From assembly GCF_002803085.1 (NCBI RefSeq), contig NZ_NNBJ01000016.1, positions 56,479 through 120,478 on the forward strand: a stretch of DNA of 64,000 nt, in the 5' to 3' direction. This DNA is from Streptomyces sp. CB01201. Its GTDB lineage: Bacteria > Actinomycetota > Actinomycetes > Streptomycetales > Streptomycetaceae. Shown one piece after another: positions 52,800 through 61,903 of this stretch; the first letter of the stretch is position 1; the number at the start of each line of letters is the position of its first letter. A program made the position numbers and the translations under genes. The notes beneath the pieces are model-generated. The model saw nothing but the letters and a program-made list of their open reading frames with translations, made no database searches and was not told where the DNA came from.

Positions 52800-53537
52800 G
52801 TGCGGCCAGCACGGGGACAGAACGGCACAAACCTCAGCACCGGGCCGCAGCCCGGCTTCCGCCCCCGCCTGTGGTCCACCCGAACCCTGTGGCACACCGT
52901 AGGAGACGGCGAGTTCTTCTGCCCCGACTGCGGAGGCGACCGCAACTACCAGCGCCGCACCGGCCGCAGGCGCCTCACCGTCCTCGGCGTCCCCCTGGTC
53001 GCCCGTGGCGACACCGGCCCCGTCGTCGAATGCGCCGCCTGTCTCGGCCACTTCGGCACCGAGACCCTGGACCACCCCACCACCACCCGCTTCTCCGCGA
53101 TGCTGCGCGACGCCGTCCACACCGTCGCCCTCGCCGTCCTCGCCGCGGGCGGCACCTCGTCCCGTACGGTCACCGGCACCGCCGTCGCCACCGTCCGGGC
53201 CGCCGGGTTCGAGGACTGCACCGAAGACCAGCTCCTCGCCCTCATCGAGGCCCTCGCCGCCGACACCGGCCGCTTCCTCACCGACCCCGTCGACGACACC
53301 GACCCCTGCGGCGCGGCCCTGGCCATCGAACTCCACGAGGCCCTCGAACCGCTCGCCCCGCACCTCGCCCCCGCCGGACGCGAATCCATCCTGCTCCAGG
53401 GCGCACGGATCGCCCTCGCGGACGGCCCGTACAGCCCCGCCGAACGCGAAGTGCTCAGCACGGTCGGCGGCGCGCTCTCGCTCTGCGCGGACGACACCGC
53501 CCGACTCCTCGCGGCAGCCGCCCGCACACCGTCCTGA
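52800..53537 (+). CDS. TerB-family protein with N-terminal zinc ribbon
   Basis: 245 residues. Two Cys pairs (FFCPDCGGD and ECAACLGHF) separated by about 40 residues form a zinc ribbon near the N-terminus. The rest is helical and TerB-like (AMLRDAVHTVALAVLAAGG ... IALADGPYSPAEREVLSTVGGAL). TerB proteins are linked to tellurite resistance and metal or membrane stress, but no ter operon is present here, so the role is open. The GTG at 52800 follows GGAGG; the long upstream frame runs through repeat A6 and is rejected. The gene reads away from A6. Confidence 0.85.
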   Translation: MRPARGQNGTNLSTGPQPGFRPRLWSTRTLWHTVGDGEFFCPDCGGDRNYQRRTGRRRLTVLGVPLVARGDTGPVVECAACLGHFGTETLDHPTTTRFSAMLRDAVHTVALAVLAAGGTSSRTVTGTAVATVRAAGFEDCTEDQLLALIEALAADTGRFLTDPVDDTDPCGAALAIELHEALEPLAPHLAPAGRESILLQGARIALADGPYSPAEREVLSTVGGALSLCADDTARLLAAAARTPS

Positions 53538-53599
53538 ACCAGCCAACAGATCAAGGGAGTTGAGCCGACGACCCCGCCGGCCCGGCTCCCGTACGCCTT

Positions 53600-53881
53600 C
53601 TAGAGCGCGCCGCTCCTGACCCCGTTCACGAACCCCTGCCAGGCCCCGCCCTCGACGACGAGAGCGGGCCCGGCGGGGTTCTTGCTGTCCCGCACGGGGA
53701 CGATGCCGGGGAAGTCGTCGCAGACCTCGACGCAACTGCCGCCGTTGCCGTCGCTGTACGTGCTCTTGCGCCAGCGAGCGGCGCCGAGGAAGCCGTGACC
53801 GACCTCGACGCACTCGCCACCATTCCCGTCGCCGTAGCTGCTCTTGCGCCACTGAACAGAACTCAGGTCGTACTCGCGCAT
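53600..53881 (-). CDS. DUF397 protein with two motif copies
   Basis: 93 residues. Two DUF397 units are visible: SVQWRKSSYGDGNGGECVEVG and ARWRKSTYSDGNGGSCVEV, followed by the family ending PVRDSKNPAGPALVVEGGAWQGFV. Most DUF397 proteins carry one unit (about 60-70 residues), so this is a duplication. Such small proteins accompany XRE/DUF5753 regulators of the WhiJ type in Streptomyces. Its ATG overlaps the XRE stop by 19 bases and follows GAGGA within the XRE gene, so the pair is coupled. Confidence 0.93.
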   Translation of the reverse strand: MREYDLSSVQWRKSSYGDGNGGECVEVGHGFLGAARWRKSTYSDGNGGSCVEVCDDFPGIVPVRDSKNPAGPALVVEGGAWQGFVNGVRSGAL

Positions 53882-54720
53882 CGTCTGTAGTCCTCAGCCG
53901 CCGATTCCACCAGGGCGAGGGACGCCTCCGGCGACAACGCGGCGGCCCTGATCAGATCGTAGGTCGCCTGCACACGCTTCACCAGGGCCGGATCGTCCAG
54001 CAGATTGCCCGAAAGCAGCGCTTCTGCATAGGCAGTTGGCGGCGCGTCCTCGAACTCCATGAGCGACATCATCCCGCCCAGTGCCGCATGCGCCCCCTCC
54101 TCGTACGGCAGCACCTGGATCAGCACCGTTCGCGTGCGCATGAGGTTCGCGATGTGGTCCAGCTGCCCGGCCATCGTGGCTCGCCCGCCCACCGGCAGGC
54201 GCAGCACTCCCTCGTGCAGGATGGCCCAATACACGGGCCGTGTAGCGTCCTTGAGGATGCGCGCCCGTTCCAGCCGAGCCGCGACCTTTTCCTCCACGTA
54301 CTCGTCCGCCGCGAGCGGGTTCGTCGCGATGGTGACGGCTCGGGCGTACGGGGCTGTCTGGAGCAGGCCCGGAACGACCGTCGGGGCGAACTCGCAGATC
54401 TGGGTAGCGAGGGCTTCAAGCTCGGCCGCCGCAGCGAAGTAATCCGCATACGGCGAGTCCTTGATGAGCTTGCGCCACATCCGCTCGAAAAAGCCATCGG
54501 TTTGCAGTATGTGATCGATCCGCTGCGCCACGTCCAACTGCGGCTTGCGAATCGCCTGTTCGAACTGGCCGATGTATCCGCCGGACACGAAGACCCGCAT
54601 GCCCAGCTCGGCCTGCGTCAGATCCGCCTCCTCGCGGCGGTTTTTCAGTTCCGCCCCGAAGAACTCCCAGGCGGCCTGCCGGGATCCGGGTCGCCGCCTT
54701 CTGCCTGTATCGCCCACCAT
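53863..54720 (-). CDS. XRE-family regulator with DUF5753 (WhiJ-like)
   Basis: 285 residues. The N-terminal helix-turn-helix (LKNRREEADLTQAELGMRVFVSGGYIGQFEQAIRKP) is followed by the DUF5753 C-terminal domain (ICEFAPTVVPGLLQTAPYARAV ... YWAILHEGVLRLPVGG). WhiJ-like regulators influence development or secondary metabolism with their small partner proteins; that role is family knowledge. It is transcribed with DUF397 and is divergent from two small genes starting at 54831, with a gap of 110 bases that must hold both promoters. Confidence 0.93.
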   Translation of the reverse strand: MVGDTGRRRRPGSRQAAWEFFGAELKNRREEADLTQAELGMRVFVSGGYIGQFEQAIRKPQLDVAQRIDHILQTDGFFERMWRKLIKDSPYADYFAAAAELEALATQICEFAPTVVPGLLQTAPYARAVTIATNPLAADEYVEEKVAARLERARILKDATRPVYWAILHEGVLRLPVGGRATMAGQLDHIANLMRTRTVLIQVLPYEEGAHAALGGMMSLMEFEDAPPTAYAEALLSGNLLDDPALVKRVQATYDLIRAAALSPEASLALVESAAEDYRRCASTT

Positions 54721-54830
54721 TCAACTCCCTTGCGCAGCGCTGCCGTTGTAGTCGGCACGCTCTGTCCGTTCCCCGTCCGAAAGGCCAATGTAGAGGCGTC
54801 GGAACGGAAAGGGAATGGGAGGCTTTGGCC

Positions 54831-55049
54831 ATGGGTGTACCCGGGAGAATCGCGGAAGCGGAGTCGGCCGTGAGGGAATTGCGAGCCGCGCTCGGGCGGT
54901 CCGGAATTACTTTGCCTTCGCTCGGCCTGGATCCCCTTACCTGTGCCAACGAGAAACTCGGGCCATTGGTCGACCTGGGCCGCTGCACCCCCGACACCGC
55001 CCGTCTGCTCGCTTCCGTTCTGCCCGGCCCTGCGGGGGAAAGGCCGTGA
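54831..55049 (+). CDS. Small helical protein, divergent from the XRE gene
   Basis: 72 residues, starting ATG 54831 after GGGAGG. It reads as helical: RIAEAESAVRELRAALGRSGI, then a C-terminal segment RCTPDTARLLASVLPGPAG. No known domain is recognised. Its stop overlaps the next GTG (GTGA), so the two small genes are coupled. Their divergent placement next to an XRE/DUF397 pair suggests they may be targets or partners of that regulator. Confidence 0.75.
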   Translation: MGVPGRIAEAESAVRELRAALGRSGITLPSLGLDPLTCANEKLGPLVDLGRCTPDTARLLASVLPGPAGERP

Positions 55050-55267
55050 GCCTTTCCCTGCCCGTGGGTGCGTACGCCGTCGACACGGGCAGCGGCAAGG
55101 TGGGCCGGGTGATGGGCCGCGCGGGCCCGTACCTGTTGCTGCGGCCGTACGGCGGGGGCCGGGAGTGGGAGTGTCTGCCGGAGGCGGTGCGGGCGGCCAC
55201 CACCGTGGAGTGGCTGACGGCGGCGACGGCGCACGCGAACGCGCGCAGCCGGGGCGAGGTGCTGTGA
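55046..55267 (+). CDS. Small protein coupled to the previous gene
   Basis: 73 residues, GTG start at 55046 overlapping the previous stop. It reads SLPVGAYAVDTGSGKVGRVMG ... LLLRPYGGGREWECLPEAVRAAT, probably a small beta-barrel (SH3-like) followed by a helix. This type occurs in many Streptomyces loci with WhiJ-like regulators. The function is unknown. The region 55268-55453 after it shows no gene. Confidence 0.7.
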   Translation: MSLSLPVGAYAVDTGSGKVGRVMGRAGPYLLLRPYGGGREWECLPEAVRAATTVEWLTAATAHANARSRGEVL

Positions 55268-55453
55268 GCCGCGCCTCCCGGGCCGGGGCCGCGTTACTCC
55301 CGGGGGAGTAGCGGGGGTGGCCGGGACGCCCGGGGGCGTACGGGCGATCTCGGTCGTGGGCGGGACGGATCCCGCCCCGCCCGGCGGGACGCTGGACACA
55401 GCCGGGCAGGCCGCAGGGGCCCTTCCGAGACGTCCGGCCGGAGGGGGCCCGCC

Positions 55454-57616
55454 ATGGGGTCAGGGATACCAGGAACGACCCGTACGCCAACCGCGGTGCA
55501 CAGAAAGGCAGTTCCGTGGAGCGTGCTCGCGCTCTGGATCATCGTGCTCGCCGTCGCCGGGTCGTTCGCGGGCAGGCTCGGTGACGTACAGCGCGACCAG
55601 ACCGCCGACTATCTGCCGGCCGGAGCCGACTCCACCCAGGTTGCCAAGCTCCAGGACAAGCTGCCCGGCGGCGAGATCACCGGCCTCGTCCTCGTCTACC
55701 ACCGCGACGGCGGCCTGAGCGCCGCCGACCGGGCCACCGCCGCCCGGCAGGTGGACGCGGTCACCGTCCCGCCCGGCACCCCGGCCGCCCAGCCCGCGGC
55801 CGGCCTCGGCGCGGCCACCGACCCCAAGGCCTTCGCCGCCGTACGCAACGGGCCCGCCGTCACCTCCCAGGACGGCGCCACCCTCATGTACGCGGTCTCC
55901 ACGGCCGCGCCCGGCAAGGACGACGACGCGAAGAAGGCCTTCGTCGAGGCCGTGCGCGACCGGGCCGCCGACACGGACGGCATGAGCGTGAAGGTCGGCG
56001 GGGACGGCGCGCTCGCCGTCGACGCACGCGGAGTGTTCGGCTCCCTCGACGGGACGCTGATGCTGGCCACCGGCCTCGTCGTCGCACTCCTCCTGATCCT
56101 CACCTACCGCAGCCCCGTGCTGTGGCTGGTACCGCTGCTCACCGTCGGCGCGGGCGCCATCTGCGCGCGGGCCGCCGTCTACGGGCTCGCCTCCTGGACC
56201 GGGATCACCGTCACCAGCCAGAGCGCCGGCATCATGACCGTGCTCGTCTTCGGCGCGGGCACCGACTACGCGCTCCTCCTTGTCGCCCGCTACCGCGACG
56301 AACTGCGCCGCACCCCGCTCCCGTACGACGCGATGCGCGCCGCCCTGCGCGGCTGCGCGCCCGCCCTGCTCGCCTCGTCCGGCACCGTCGTGGCCGGACT
56401 GGTGTGCCTGCTCGCCGCCGACCTCAACAACATCAGGGGGCTCGGCCCGGTCGGCGCGGTCGGGGTGGTGTGCGCGCTCGTCGCGATGCTGACCCTGCTG
56501 CCCGCGATCCTCGTCCTGCTCGGCCGACGCGTGTTCTGGCCGCTGATCCCGGCGTACGGCAGCGAACCGAAGCGGCGCCGCCGTGACCTGTTCGCCGCCA
56601 TGGGCGGCTCGGCCGCCAAGCGCCCAACTGCCGTACTGCTCACGGGTGTTGTGCTGCTCGGTGCGCTCGCGCTCGGCGCGTTCAACCTGCCCGGCGCGCT
56701 CAAGCAGGAGGACAGCTACACCACCAGGCCCGACTCGACCGTCGCCATGACCACCCTCGCCACCGCCTTCCCCGACCGCAGCAGCCGGCCCATCGAGGTG
56801 ATGACCCCGACCGGCCGGGCCGACCGGGCGCTCGCCGACGCCCGCGCCGTCGACGGCGTCGCGAGCGTCCAACGCGGCCGCAGCGGCGGCGGCTGGACCG
56901 AGATCGCCGTCACCGCGAAGGCCGCCCCCGAATCGGCCGCCGAGAGCGCCACCATCCACCGGCTGCGCGACCGGCTGCCCGGCGCCCACGTCGGCGGCGC
57001 CAGCGCCCAGGCCCTCGACCTCGCCGACACCAACGCCCACGACCGGCTCGTCGTCATCCCGCTCGTCCTCGGCTGCGTCCTGCTGGTCCTCGCCCTGCTG
57101 CTGCGCAGCCTCGTCGCTCCGCTGCTCCTCGTGGCCGCCGTCGTCCTGGTGTGGGGCGCGGCCATGGGCATCGGCGGCCTGGTCTTCGGGCCGGTCCTCG
57201 GCTTCGCCGGGCTCGACCCGGGGCTTCCCCTGCTGACCTTCGTCTTCCTCGTCGCGCTCGGCGTGGACTACGGCATCTTCCTGATGCACCGCACCCGCGA
57301 GGAGACCCTGCGCGGGGCCGGTCCGCGCGAGGCGGCACTGACCGCGCTGCGCACCACCGGCGGCGTGATCGCCTCCGCGGGCATCGTGCTCGCCGCGACC
57401 TTCGCGGTGCTCGCCTCGCTGCCGCTCGTCATGTTCGTCGAACTCGGCACGATCATCGCCGTCGGAGTGCTCCTGGACACCTTCCTCGTCCGCACCTACC
57501 TCGTGACCAGCGCCAACCTGCTGCTCGGCCGCCTGGTGTGGTGGCCGGGACGCCTCTCGCGCACCCCGCGGGCCTCCGCCGAACCGCCGCCGGAACTGGT
57601 CGGCACCGGCCGATGA
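55454..57616 (+). CDS. MMPL/RND-family transporter
   Basis: 720 residues with the MMPL architecture: an N-terminal helix, a large extracytoplasmic domain, five helices with SAGIMTVLVFGAGTDYALLLVARYRDELRR, a second loop domain and a final helix block (VFLVALGVDYGIFLMHRTREETLR). Actinobacterial MMPL proteins export lipids or other hydrophobic molecules. The ATG follows GGAGGGGG. The kinase and response-regulator genes follow at short spacing and likely form one operon that controls the pump. Confidence 0.92.
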   Translation: MGSGIPGTTRTPTAVHRKAVPWSVLALWIIVLAVAGSFAGRLGDVQRDQTADYLPAGADSTQVAKLQDKLPGGEITGLVLVYHRDGGLSAADRATAARQVDAVTVPPGTPAAQPAAGLGAATDPKAFAAVRNGPAVTSQDGATLMYAVSTAAPGKDDDAKKAFVEAVRDRAADTDGMSVKVGGDGALAVDARGVFGSLDGTLMLATGLVVALLLILTYRSPVLWLVPLLTVGAGAICARAAVYGLASWTGITVTSQSAGIMTVLVFGAGTDYALLLVARYRDELRRTPLPYDAMRAALRGCAPALLASSGTVVAGLVCLLAADLNNIRGLGPVGAVGVVCALVAMLTLLPAILVLLGRRVFWPLIPAYGSEPKRRRRDLFAAMGGSAAKRPTAVLLTGVVLLGALALGAFNLPGALKQEDSYTTRPDSTVAMTTLATAFPDRSSRPIEVMTPTGRADRALADARAVDGVASVQRGRSGGGWTEIAVTAKAAPESAAESATIHRLRDRLPGAHVGGASAQALDLADTNAHDRLVVIPLVLGCVLLVLALLLRSLVAPLLLVAAVVLVWGAAMGIGGLVFGPVLGFAGLDPGLPLLTFVFLVALGVDYGIFLMHRTREETLRGAGPREAALTALRTTGGVIASAGIVLAATFAVLASLPLVMFVELGTIIAVGVLLDTFLVRTYLVTSANLLLGRLVWWPGRLSRTPRASAEPPPELVGTGR

Positions 57617-57662
57617 GGATGAGGACGGCAACGGGGAGCAGGGCAAGGGAGAGGATGGCAGG

Positions 57663-59024
57663 GTGGCAGACGTGAACCGACCGACCGGCCCCGATCCCGG
57701 CCCCGGCCCCGGGCTCGGGGAGCGGATTGCGGCGCTGCTGCTCCGCGATCCCGGGGACAGTACGCACCCGCTGCGCGCCGACGCGGCCCTCGCCGCCGGG
57801 GCCGGGCTGCTCGGCGCGGCCATCGCCTACGCCGACACCGCGCTGCGGCCGAACGCGCTCGGCTGGGCGCTGTTCGCCGCGTCCGCGCTCGCCCTCGTCT
57901 GGCGGCGCCGCCACCCGATGGCGGTGCTCGCCGTGATCGTGGCCTGCATCGCCCCGTACCAACTGCTCAACAACGCCCACATGGGGACCATGCCGATCGC
58001 GATGACCGCCCTGTACACGGTCGCCGCGACCGGCCCGGTCCGGCGGACCGCGACCGTCGGCGCGGGCGTGGTGGCCGTCGCGATCGCCGGCATGTCGTTC
58101 AACGGCATCCACCGGGTCTTCGACCTGTTCCGCACCTCCGGCTGGCTGGTGGCCGCGCTCGTCTTCGGCGTCGCCGTGCACAACTCCCGCGCCTACCTCG
58201 CCGAACAGCGCGCCGCCGCCGCCCGCGAGGCCGAACGCGAACTCACCGAGGAACGCCTGCGCATCGCCCGCGACCTGCACGACCTCCTCGCCCACAGCAT
58301 CACCCTGATCGGGGTGCGCACCTCGGTCGCCGCCCATGTCCTGACCGCGTCCCCCGAGCGGCTCGACCGGGCGGCGGTCGCGGCCGCCCTGGACTCCATC
58401 GCCGACACCTGCCGCGAGGCCCGCGCCGAACTGCGCACGACGCTGACCGTGCTGCGCGCCGACGACCACGGCCCCCTGACCGGCGAACACGGCCCGCTGC
58501 CCGACCTCGACGCACTGCCCGACCTGGCCCGCAGCGCCGGTGCCGAACTGACCGTGGCCGTTGCGGGCACGCATGTGCCGCCCGCGGTGGGGGCCGCGGC
58601 CTATCGGATCGTCCAGGAGTCCCTGACCAACGCGGTCCGCCACGCGGGGTCCGGCGCCACGGTCCGGGTCCGCGTCGAGACGGCCGCCGGGCCTTCGCTG
58701 CGGGTCGGCGTGACCGATGACGGGCGGGGTGGAGACGGGCGGGGTGGTGACGGGCGGCGCGACTCCACCGGCCCGGCCGGGGGAGGCGCCGGCTTCGGCA
58801 TCCTCGGGATGCGCGAGCGGGCCCGCAGTGTGGGCGGCACCCTGGAGGCGGGGCCGCGCCCGGAGGGCGGCTTCCGGGTCGCCGCGGAGCTGCCGCTCGT
58901 GCCGCTCGTAGCGGGGGCCACGGGGGACCGGGCGACCGGGGACCGTGCAGGGAACCACGCCCCAGGGAGCCACGCCCCAGGGAGCCACGCCCCAGGGAAC
59001 CACTCCGTGGAGGGGACCGCATGA
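57663..59024 (+). CDS. Sensor histidine kinase (NarL-partner type)
   Basis: 453 residues. About five membrane helices in the N-terminal half precede HisKA_3 with RIARDLHDLLAHS (His 206), N-box VQESLTNAVRHAG, and G-box GFGILGMRER. The ATP lid contains a 15-bp repeat encoding GDGRG units, and the C-terminal tail ends in NHAPGSHAPGSHAPGNHS from another 15-bp repeat. The GTG start lies 46 bases after the MMPL stop. The stop overlaps the regulator start (ATGA). Confidence 0.9.
   Translation: MADVNRPTGPDPGPGPGLGERIAALLLRDPGDSTHPLRADAALAAGAGLLGAAIAYADTALRPNALGWALFAASALALVWRRRHPMAVLAVIVACIAPYQLLNNAHMGTMPIAMTALYTVAATGPVRRTATVGAGVVAVAIAGMSFNGIHRVFDLFRTSGWLVAALVFGVAVHNSRAYLAEQRAAAAREAERELTEERLRIARDLHDLLAHSITLIGVRTSVAAHVLTASPERLDRAAVAAALDSIADTCREARAELRTTLTVLRADDHGPLTGEHGPLPDLDALPDLARSAGAELTVAVAGTHVPPAVGAAAYRIVQESLTNAVRHAGSGATVRVRVETAAGPSLRVGVTDDGRGGDGRGGDGRRDSTGPAGGGAGFGILGMRERARSVGGTLEAGPRPEGGFRVAAELPLVPLVAGATGDRATGDRAGNHAPGSHAPGSHAPGNHSVEGTA
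58719..58757. repeat. 15-bp in-frame repeat in the kinase ATP lid
   Basis: GACGGGCGGGGTGGA occurs twice plus a partial copy, encoding repeated DGRGG in the lid region between N-box and G-box. Copy-number change would keep frame. Confidence 0.85.
58950..58994. repeat. 15-bp in-frame repeat in the kinase C-terminal tail
   Basis: Three near-identical GGGAGCCACGCCCCA units encode the NHAPG/SHAPG repeats at the end of the kinase. Confidence 0.85.
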
Positions 59025-59746
59025 CCGCCGCCGTGCCGGAGCAGACCCCCATCAGGGTGCTGCTCGCCGACGACCAGACCCTCGTACGGTCGGCCTTCGC
59101 GATGCTCGTCGAGTCGGCGCCCGACATGGTCGTCGTCGGCGAGGCCGGAACCGGTGCGCACGCCGTGGAGCTCGCCCACGCGTGCCGGGCCGACGTCGTC
59201 GTCATGGACCTGCGGATGCCCGGCACCGACGGCATCGAGGCGACCCGCCGGATCGCCGCCGCCGAGGACCTCGCCGGGGTGAAGGTGCTCGTCCTGACGA
59301 CGTACGACACCGACGAGAACGTCCTGGCGGCGCTACGGGCCGGGGCCTCCGGATTCCTGGTCAAGGACACCCGCCCGGCCGAACTCCTCGACGCGATCCG
59401 CACGGTGGCCGGCGGCGAGGCGCTGCTCTCACCCGGCCCGACGGCAAGCCTGATCGCCCGCGTACTGCGAGCCCCCGGCCCGGCGACGGGCGCCGGCCCG
59501 GCCACACTGGCCGCCCTCACCTCCCTCTCCCTCCGGGAACGCGAGGTCCTCACCCTGGTGGCGCGCGGCCTCAACAACACCGAGATCGCCGACGCCCTCG
59601 CACTGAGCCCGCTCACCGCGAAGACCCATGTGAGCCGGATCATGGGCAAGTGCGGGGTACGCGACCGGGCCCAGCTGGTGATCCTGGCGTACGAATCGGG
59701 GCTCGTGGTGCCGGGCACGGGCACGGGCGCGGGCACGGGCGCCTGA
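59021..59746 (+). CDS. NarL/FixJ-family response regulator
   Basis: 241 residues. Receiver domain with RVLLADDQTLVR, phospho-acceptor Asp in VVVMDLRMPGTDG (about 66) and Lys in FLVKDTRP; LuxR-type helix-turn-helix LSLREREVLTLVARGLNNTEIADALALSPLTAKTH. It overlaps the kinase stop by four bases. A Gly/Thr tail (GTGTGAGTGA) ends the protein. The cluster MMPL-kinase-regulator suggests pump control. No operator was identified. Confidence 0.93.
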   Translation: MTAAVPEQTPIRVLLADDQTLVRSAFAMLVESAPDMVVVGEAGTGAHAVELAHACRADVVVMDLRMPGTDGIEATRRIAAAEDLAGVKVLVLTTYDTDENVLAALRAGASGFLVKDTRPAELLDAIRTVAGGEALLSPGPTASLIARVLRAPGPATGAGPATLAALTSLSLREREVLTLVARGLNNTEIADALALSPLTAKTHVSRIMGKCGVRDRAQLVILAYESGLVVPGTGTGAGTGA

Positions 59747-59783
59747 GGGCCGGTCCGGGCCCGACCTGCCTGGCACCCGAGGG

Positions 59784-60497
59784 TCAGTCACGCCCCGGGG
59801 CGTCCGTGCCGGCGGGCTGGATCAGGGAGTCGTCCGAGGGCCGCGTGGGCCGCGCCTTGGAGGCACCCTTGGCCGGGTCCGAGGCGGCGGGCAGCGGGGC
59901 GAGCTCGGTGCCGTTCCAGCGCAGGGTGGTCGCGGACTCGCGGTTGCGGCCGCCCGCGGGCTCCGTGATCACGAGGTCGCCGGCGAGCGTCGCGGCGCTC
60001 GTCCCGGGCCGCCCCGCGTACTCAAGCACGGCGTGCGCCCGCTCCCCGACCGCGGTGTACACCCACAGGATGGTGCGGCCCAAGTCGTCGTAGGCCAGCA
60101 CCAGTTCACGCTTCCCGTCGCCGGTGAGATCGGCGTACGCGGGTGGCCGCAGCCGGCACGAGGGGCCGTCGGGGCACTCCTTCAGACCGCTCTCCACGGT
60201 TCGGTCGGTGGCGGGATCCGCGGCCAGCAGCCGCACCCCCTGGACCTGCGTCAGATCCCCGCCCGGCACGGTCACCCCCGGCACGGGCCCGCGCGCATGG
60301 AACCCCTGGCCGGGCTTGGCGGGCGGGACGGCGGCGGTGTGGTCGGGCCAGAGCGGGGAGGCGGTCGCCGAAGCGGAGGGCGTGGGCGCGGGCCCGTCGT
60401 CCCGCACCCCCTCGCCCGCCGAGCACCCCGCGAGCGCCAGCACGGCGAGCGCGTAGCCCGCGGCGCGGGCGTGGCGGGCGGGCGTGGGCAGCGGCAT
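59784..60497 (-). CDS. Putative lipoprotein with FG-GAP-like motif
   Basis: 237 residues. A signal sequence with lipobox LALAGC puts lipid Cys at residue 25. A Pro/Ser/Ala linker follows, then ADLTGDGKRELVLAYDD, an FG-GAP/VCBS-like calcium-binding motif, and ATTLRWNGTELAPL, a VCBS-type strand. It is likely exported and membrane-anchored. An open frame to 61877 is not credible because it crosses repeat A7. It is convergent with the MMPL operon regulator. Confidence 0.85.
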   Translation of the reverse strand: MPLPTPARHARAAGYALAVLALAGCSAGEGVRDDGPAPTPSASATASPLWPDHTAAVPPAKPGQGFHARGPVPGVTVPGGDLTQVQGVRLLAADPATDRTVESGLKECPDGPSCRLRPPAYADLTGDGKRELVLAYDDLGRTILWVYTAVGERAHAVLEYAGRPGTSAATLAGDLVITEPAGGRNRESATTLRWNGTELAPLPAASDPAKGASKARPTRPSDDSLIQPAGTDAPGRD

Positions 60498-60729
60498 TCC
60501 GGTCCGTCCAGGGCGTGAGTCATCGGCAGGCGAAGCCCTGCCACAGGACAAGAGGGTCCTGCTGCCGCAATGGTGCCCTATCCCTCTATGCGTACCCCGT
60601 GAACCACCCCCGCCCGCGCCGCACCCCGCCCCCACTCCGCCGGAGCCGCAAGGCCGGGTGTGGGGGAGTGATCCCTGCCACGTCGCTCCGCGGGGGTGGG
60701 GTGGGGCGTCTTCGGCCTCGGGCCGCGGG

Positions 60730-61075
60730 GGGCTGGCCGCGCAGTTCCCCGCGCCCCTACATCCGTCTCGGTCTGCGGACCGTGGTCGCTTTTCGCGCAG
60801 TTCCTCGCGCCCCCAAAACCCGTTCTCGTCCGCGGGCCGTGTGGGGCTGGTCGCGCAGTTCCCCGCGCCCCTAAACCCGTCTCGGTCCGCGGACCGTGCT
60901 CGCTTTTCGCGCAGTTCCCCGCGCCCCTGTAGGTGGCCCCGAATGGCTCGGTGCTGGCCCGTACAGGCATACCCAGCCCGTCCGGCGATTGAGGACGAGC
61001 GCCGTTCAGGCGCGAACGGGGGTGCAGGGGGCGGAGCCCCCGCATGGGTCTGGGGCGGAGCCTCAGGGGGTTGGG
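60730..61075 (+). repeat. Modular intergenic repeat, copy A7 (4 cores + tail)
   Basis: In the 612-base divergent gap between the lipoprotein and recO. Cores start at about 60738, 60794, 60852 and 60908. The tail has GGCTCGGTGCTGG, GATTGAGGACGAGCGCCG and GGGGGCGGAGCCCCCGC, ending about 30 bases before the recO start. The remaining bases 60498-60729 show no gene. Confidence 0.85.
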
Positions 61076-61109
61076 GTCGGGCCCGCGCGGTGTGCAGGAC
61101 AATGGGCGC

Positions 61110-61859
61110 ATGAGTCTGTTCCGTGATGACGGCATCGTGCTGCGCACCCAGAAGCTGGGTGAGGCGGACCGCATCATCACGCTGCTCACCCGCAACCACG
61201 GCCGCGTACGAGCCGTGGCCCGCGGCGTACGCCGCACCAAGTCCAAGTTCGGGGCCCGGCTCGAACCGTTCAGCCACGTCGACGTGCAGTTCTTCGCGCG
61301 CGGCAGCGAACTGATCGGCCGCGGACTCCCGTTGTGCACCCAGAGTGAGACCATCGCTCCGTACGGTGGCGGCATCGTCAGCGACTACGCCCGCTACACC
61401 GCCGGTACGGCCATGCTGGAGACGGCCGAGCGGTTCACCGACAACGAGGGCGAGCCGGCCGTCCAGCAGTACCTGCTCCTCGTCGGCGGCCTGCGCACCC
61501 TCGCCCGCGCCGAGCACGCCCCGCACCTCATCCTCGACGCCTTCCTGCTGCGCTCGCTCGCCGTGAACGGGTACGCCCCGAGTTTCGAGGATTGCGCGAA
61601 ATGCGGCCTCCACGGCCCCAACCGGTTCTTCTCCGTCGCGAGCGGCGGAGTCATATGCGGTGACTGCCGCGTCCCCGGCAGCGTCGTACCCTCTGCGGAG
61701 GCCATCGGCCTGCTCAGCGCGCTGCTCACGGGGGACTGGGAGACCGCGGACGCGAGCGAGCCGAGGCATGTGCGCGAGGGCAGCGGGCTCGTATCGGCCT
61801 ATCTGCACTGGCACTTGGAGCGCGGCCTGCGCTCCTTGCGGTACGTAGAGAAGAACTGA
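61110..61859 (+). CDS. recO: DNA repair protein RecO
   Basis: 249 residues. N-terminal OB-fold (SLFRDDGIVLRTQKLGEADRIITLLT), helical middle, and C-terminal zinc finger CAKC-N(~18)-CGDC. RecO works with RecF and RecR to load RecA and can anneal single strands. ATG 61110 is chosen by homology; copy A7 ends close upstream. uppS follows 44 bases downstream, so the two are probably co-transcribed. Confidence 0.95.
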   Translation: MSLFRDDGIVLRTQKLGEADRIITLLTRNHGRVRAVARGVRRTKSKFGARLEPFSHVDVQFFARGSELIGRGLPLCTQSETIAPYGGGIVSDYARYTAGTAMLETAERFTDNEGEPAVQQYLLLVGGLRTLARAEHAPHLILDAFLLRSLAVNGYAPSFEDCAKCGLHGPNRFFSVASGGVICGDCRVPGSVVPSAEAIGLLSALLTGDWETADASEPRHVREGSGLVSAYLHWHLERGLRSLRYVEKN

Positions 61860-61903
61860 GCAGCACCAGATCAGCACCAGAGCATCTAGGGAGAGAGCTC
61901 CAC

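Noticed and set aside
60498..61877. Long minus-strand frame extending the lipoprotein upstream
   Set aside because: It crosses repeat A7 and recO, and the lipobox protein starts clearly at 60497.
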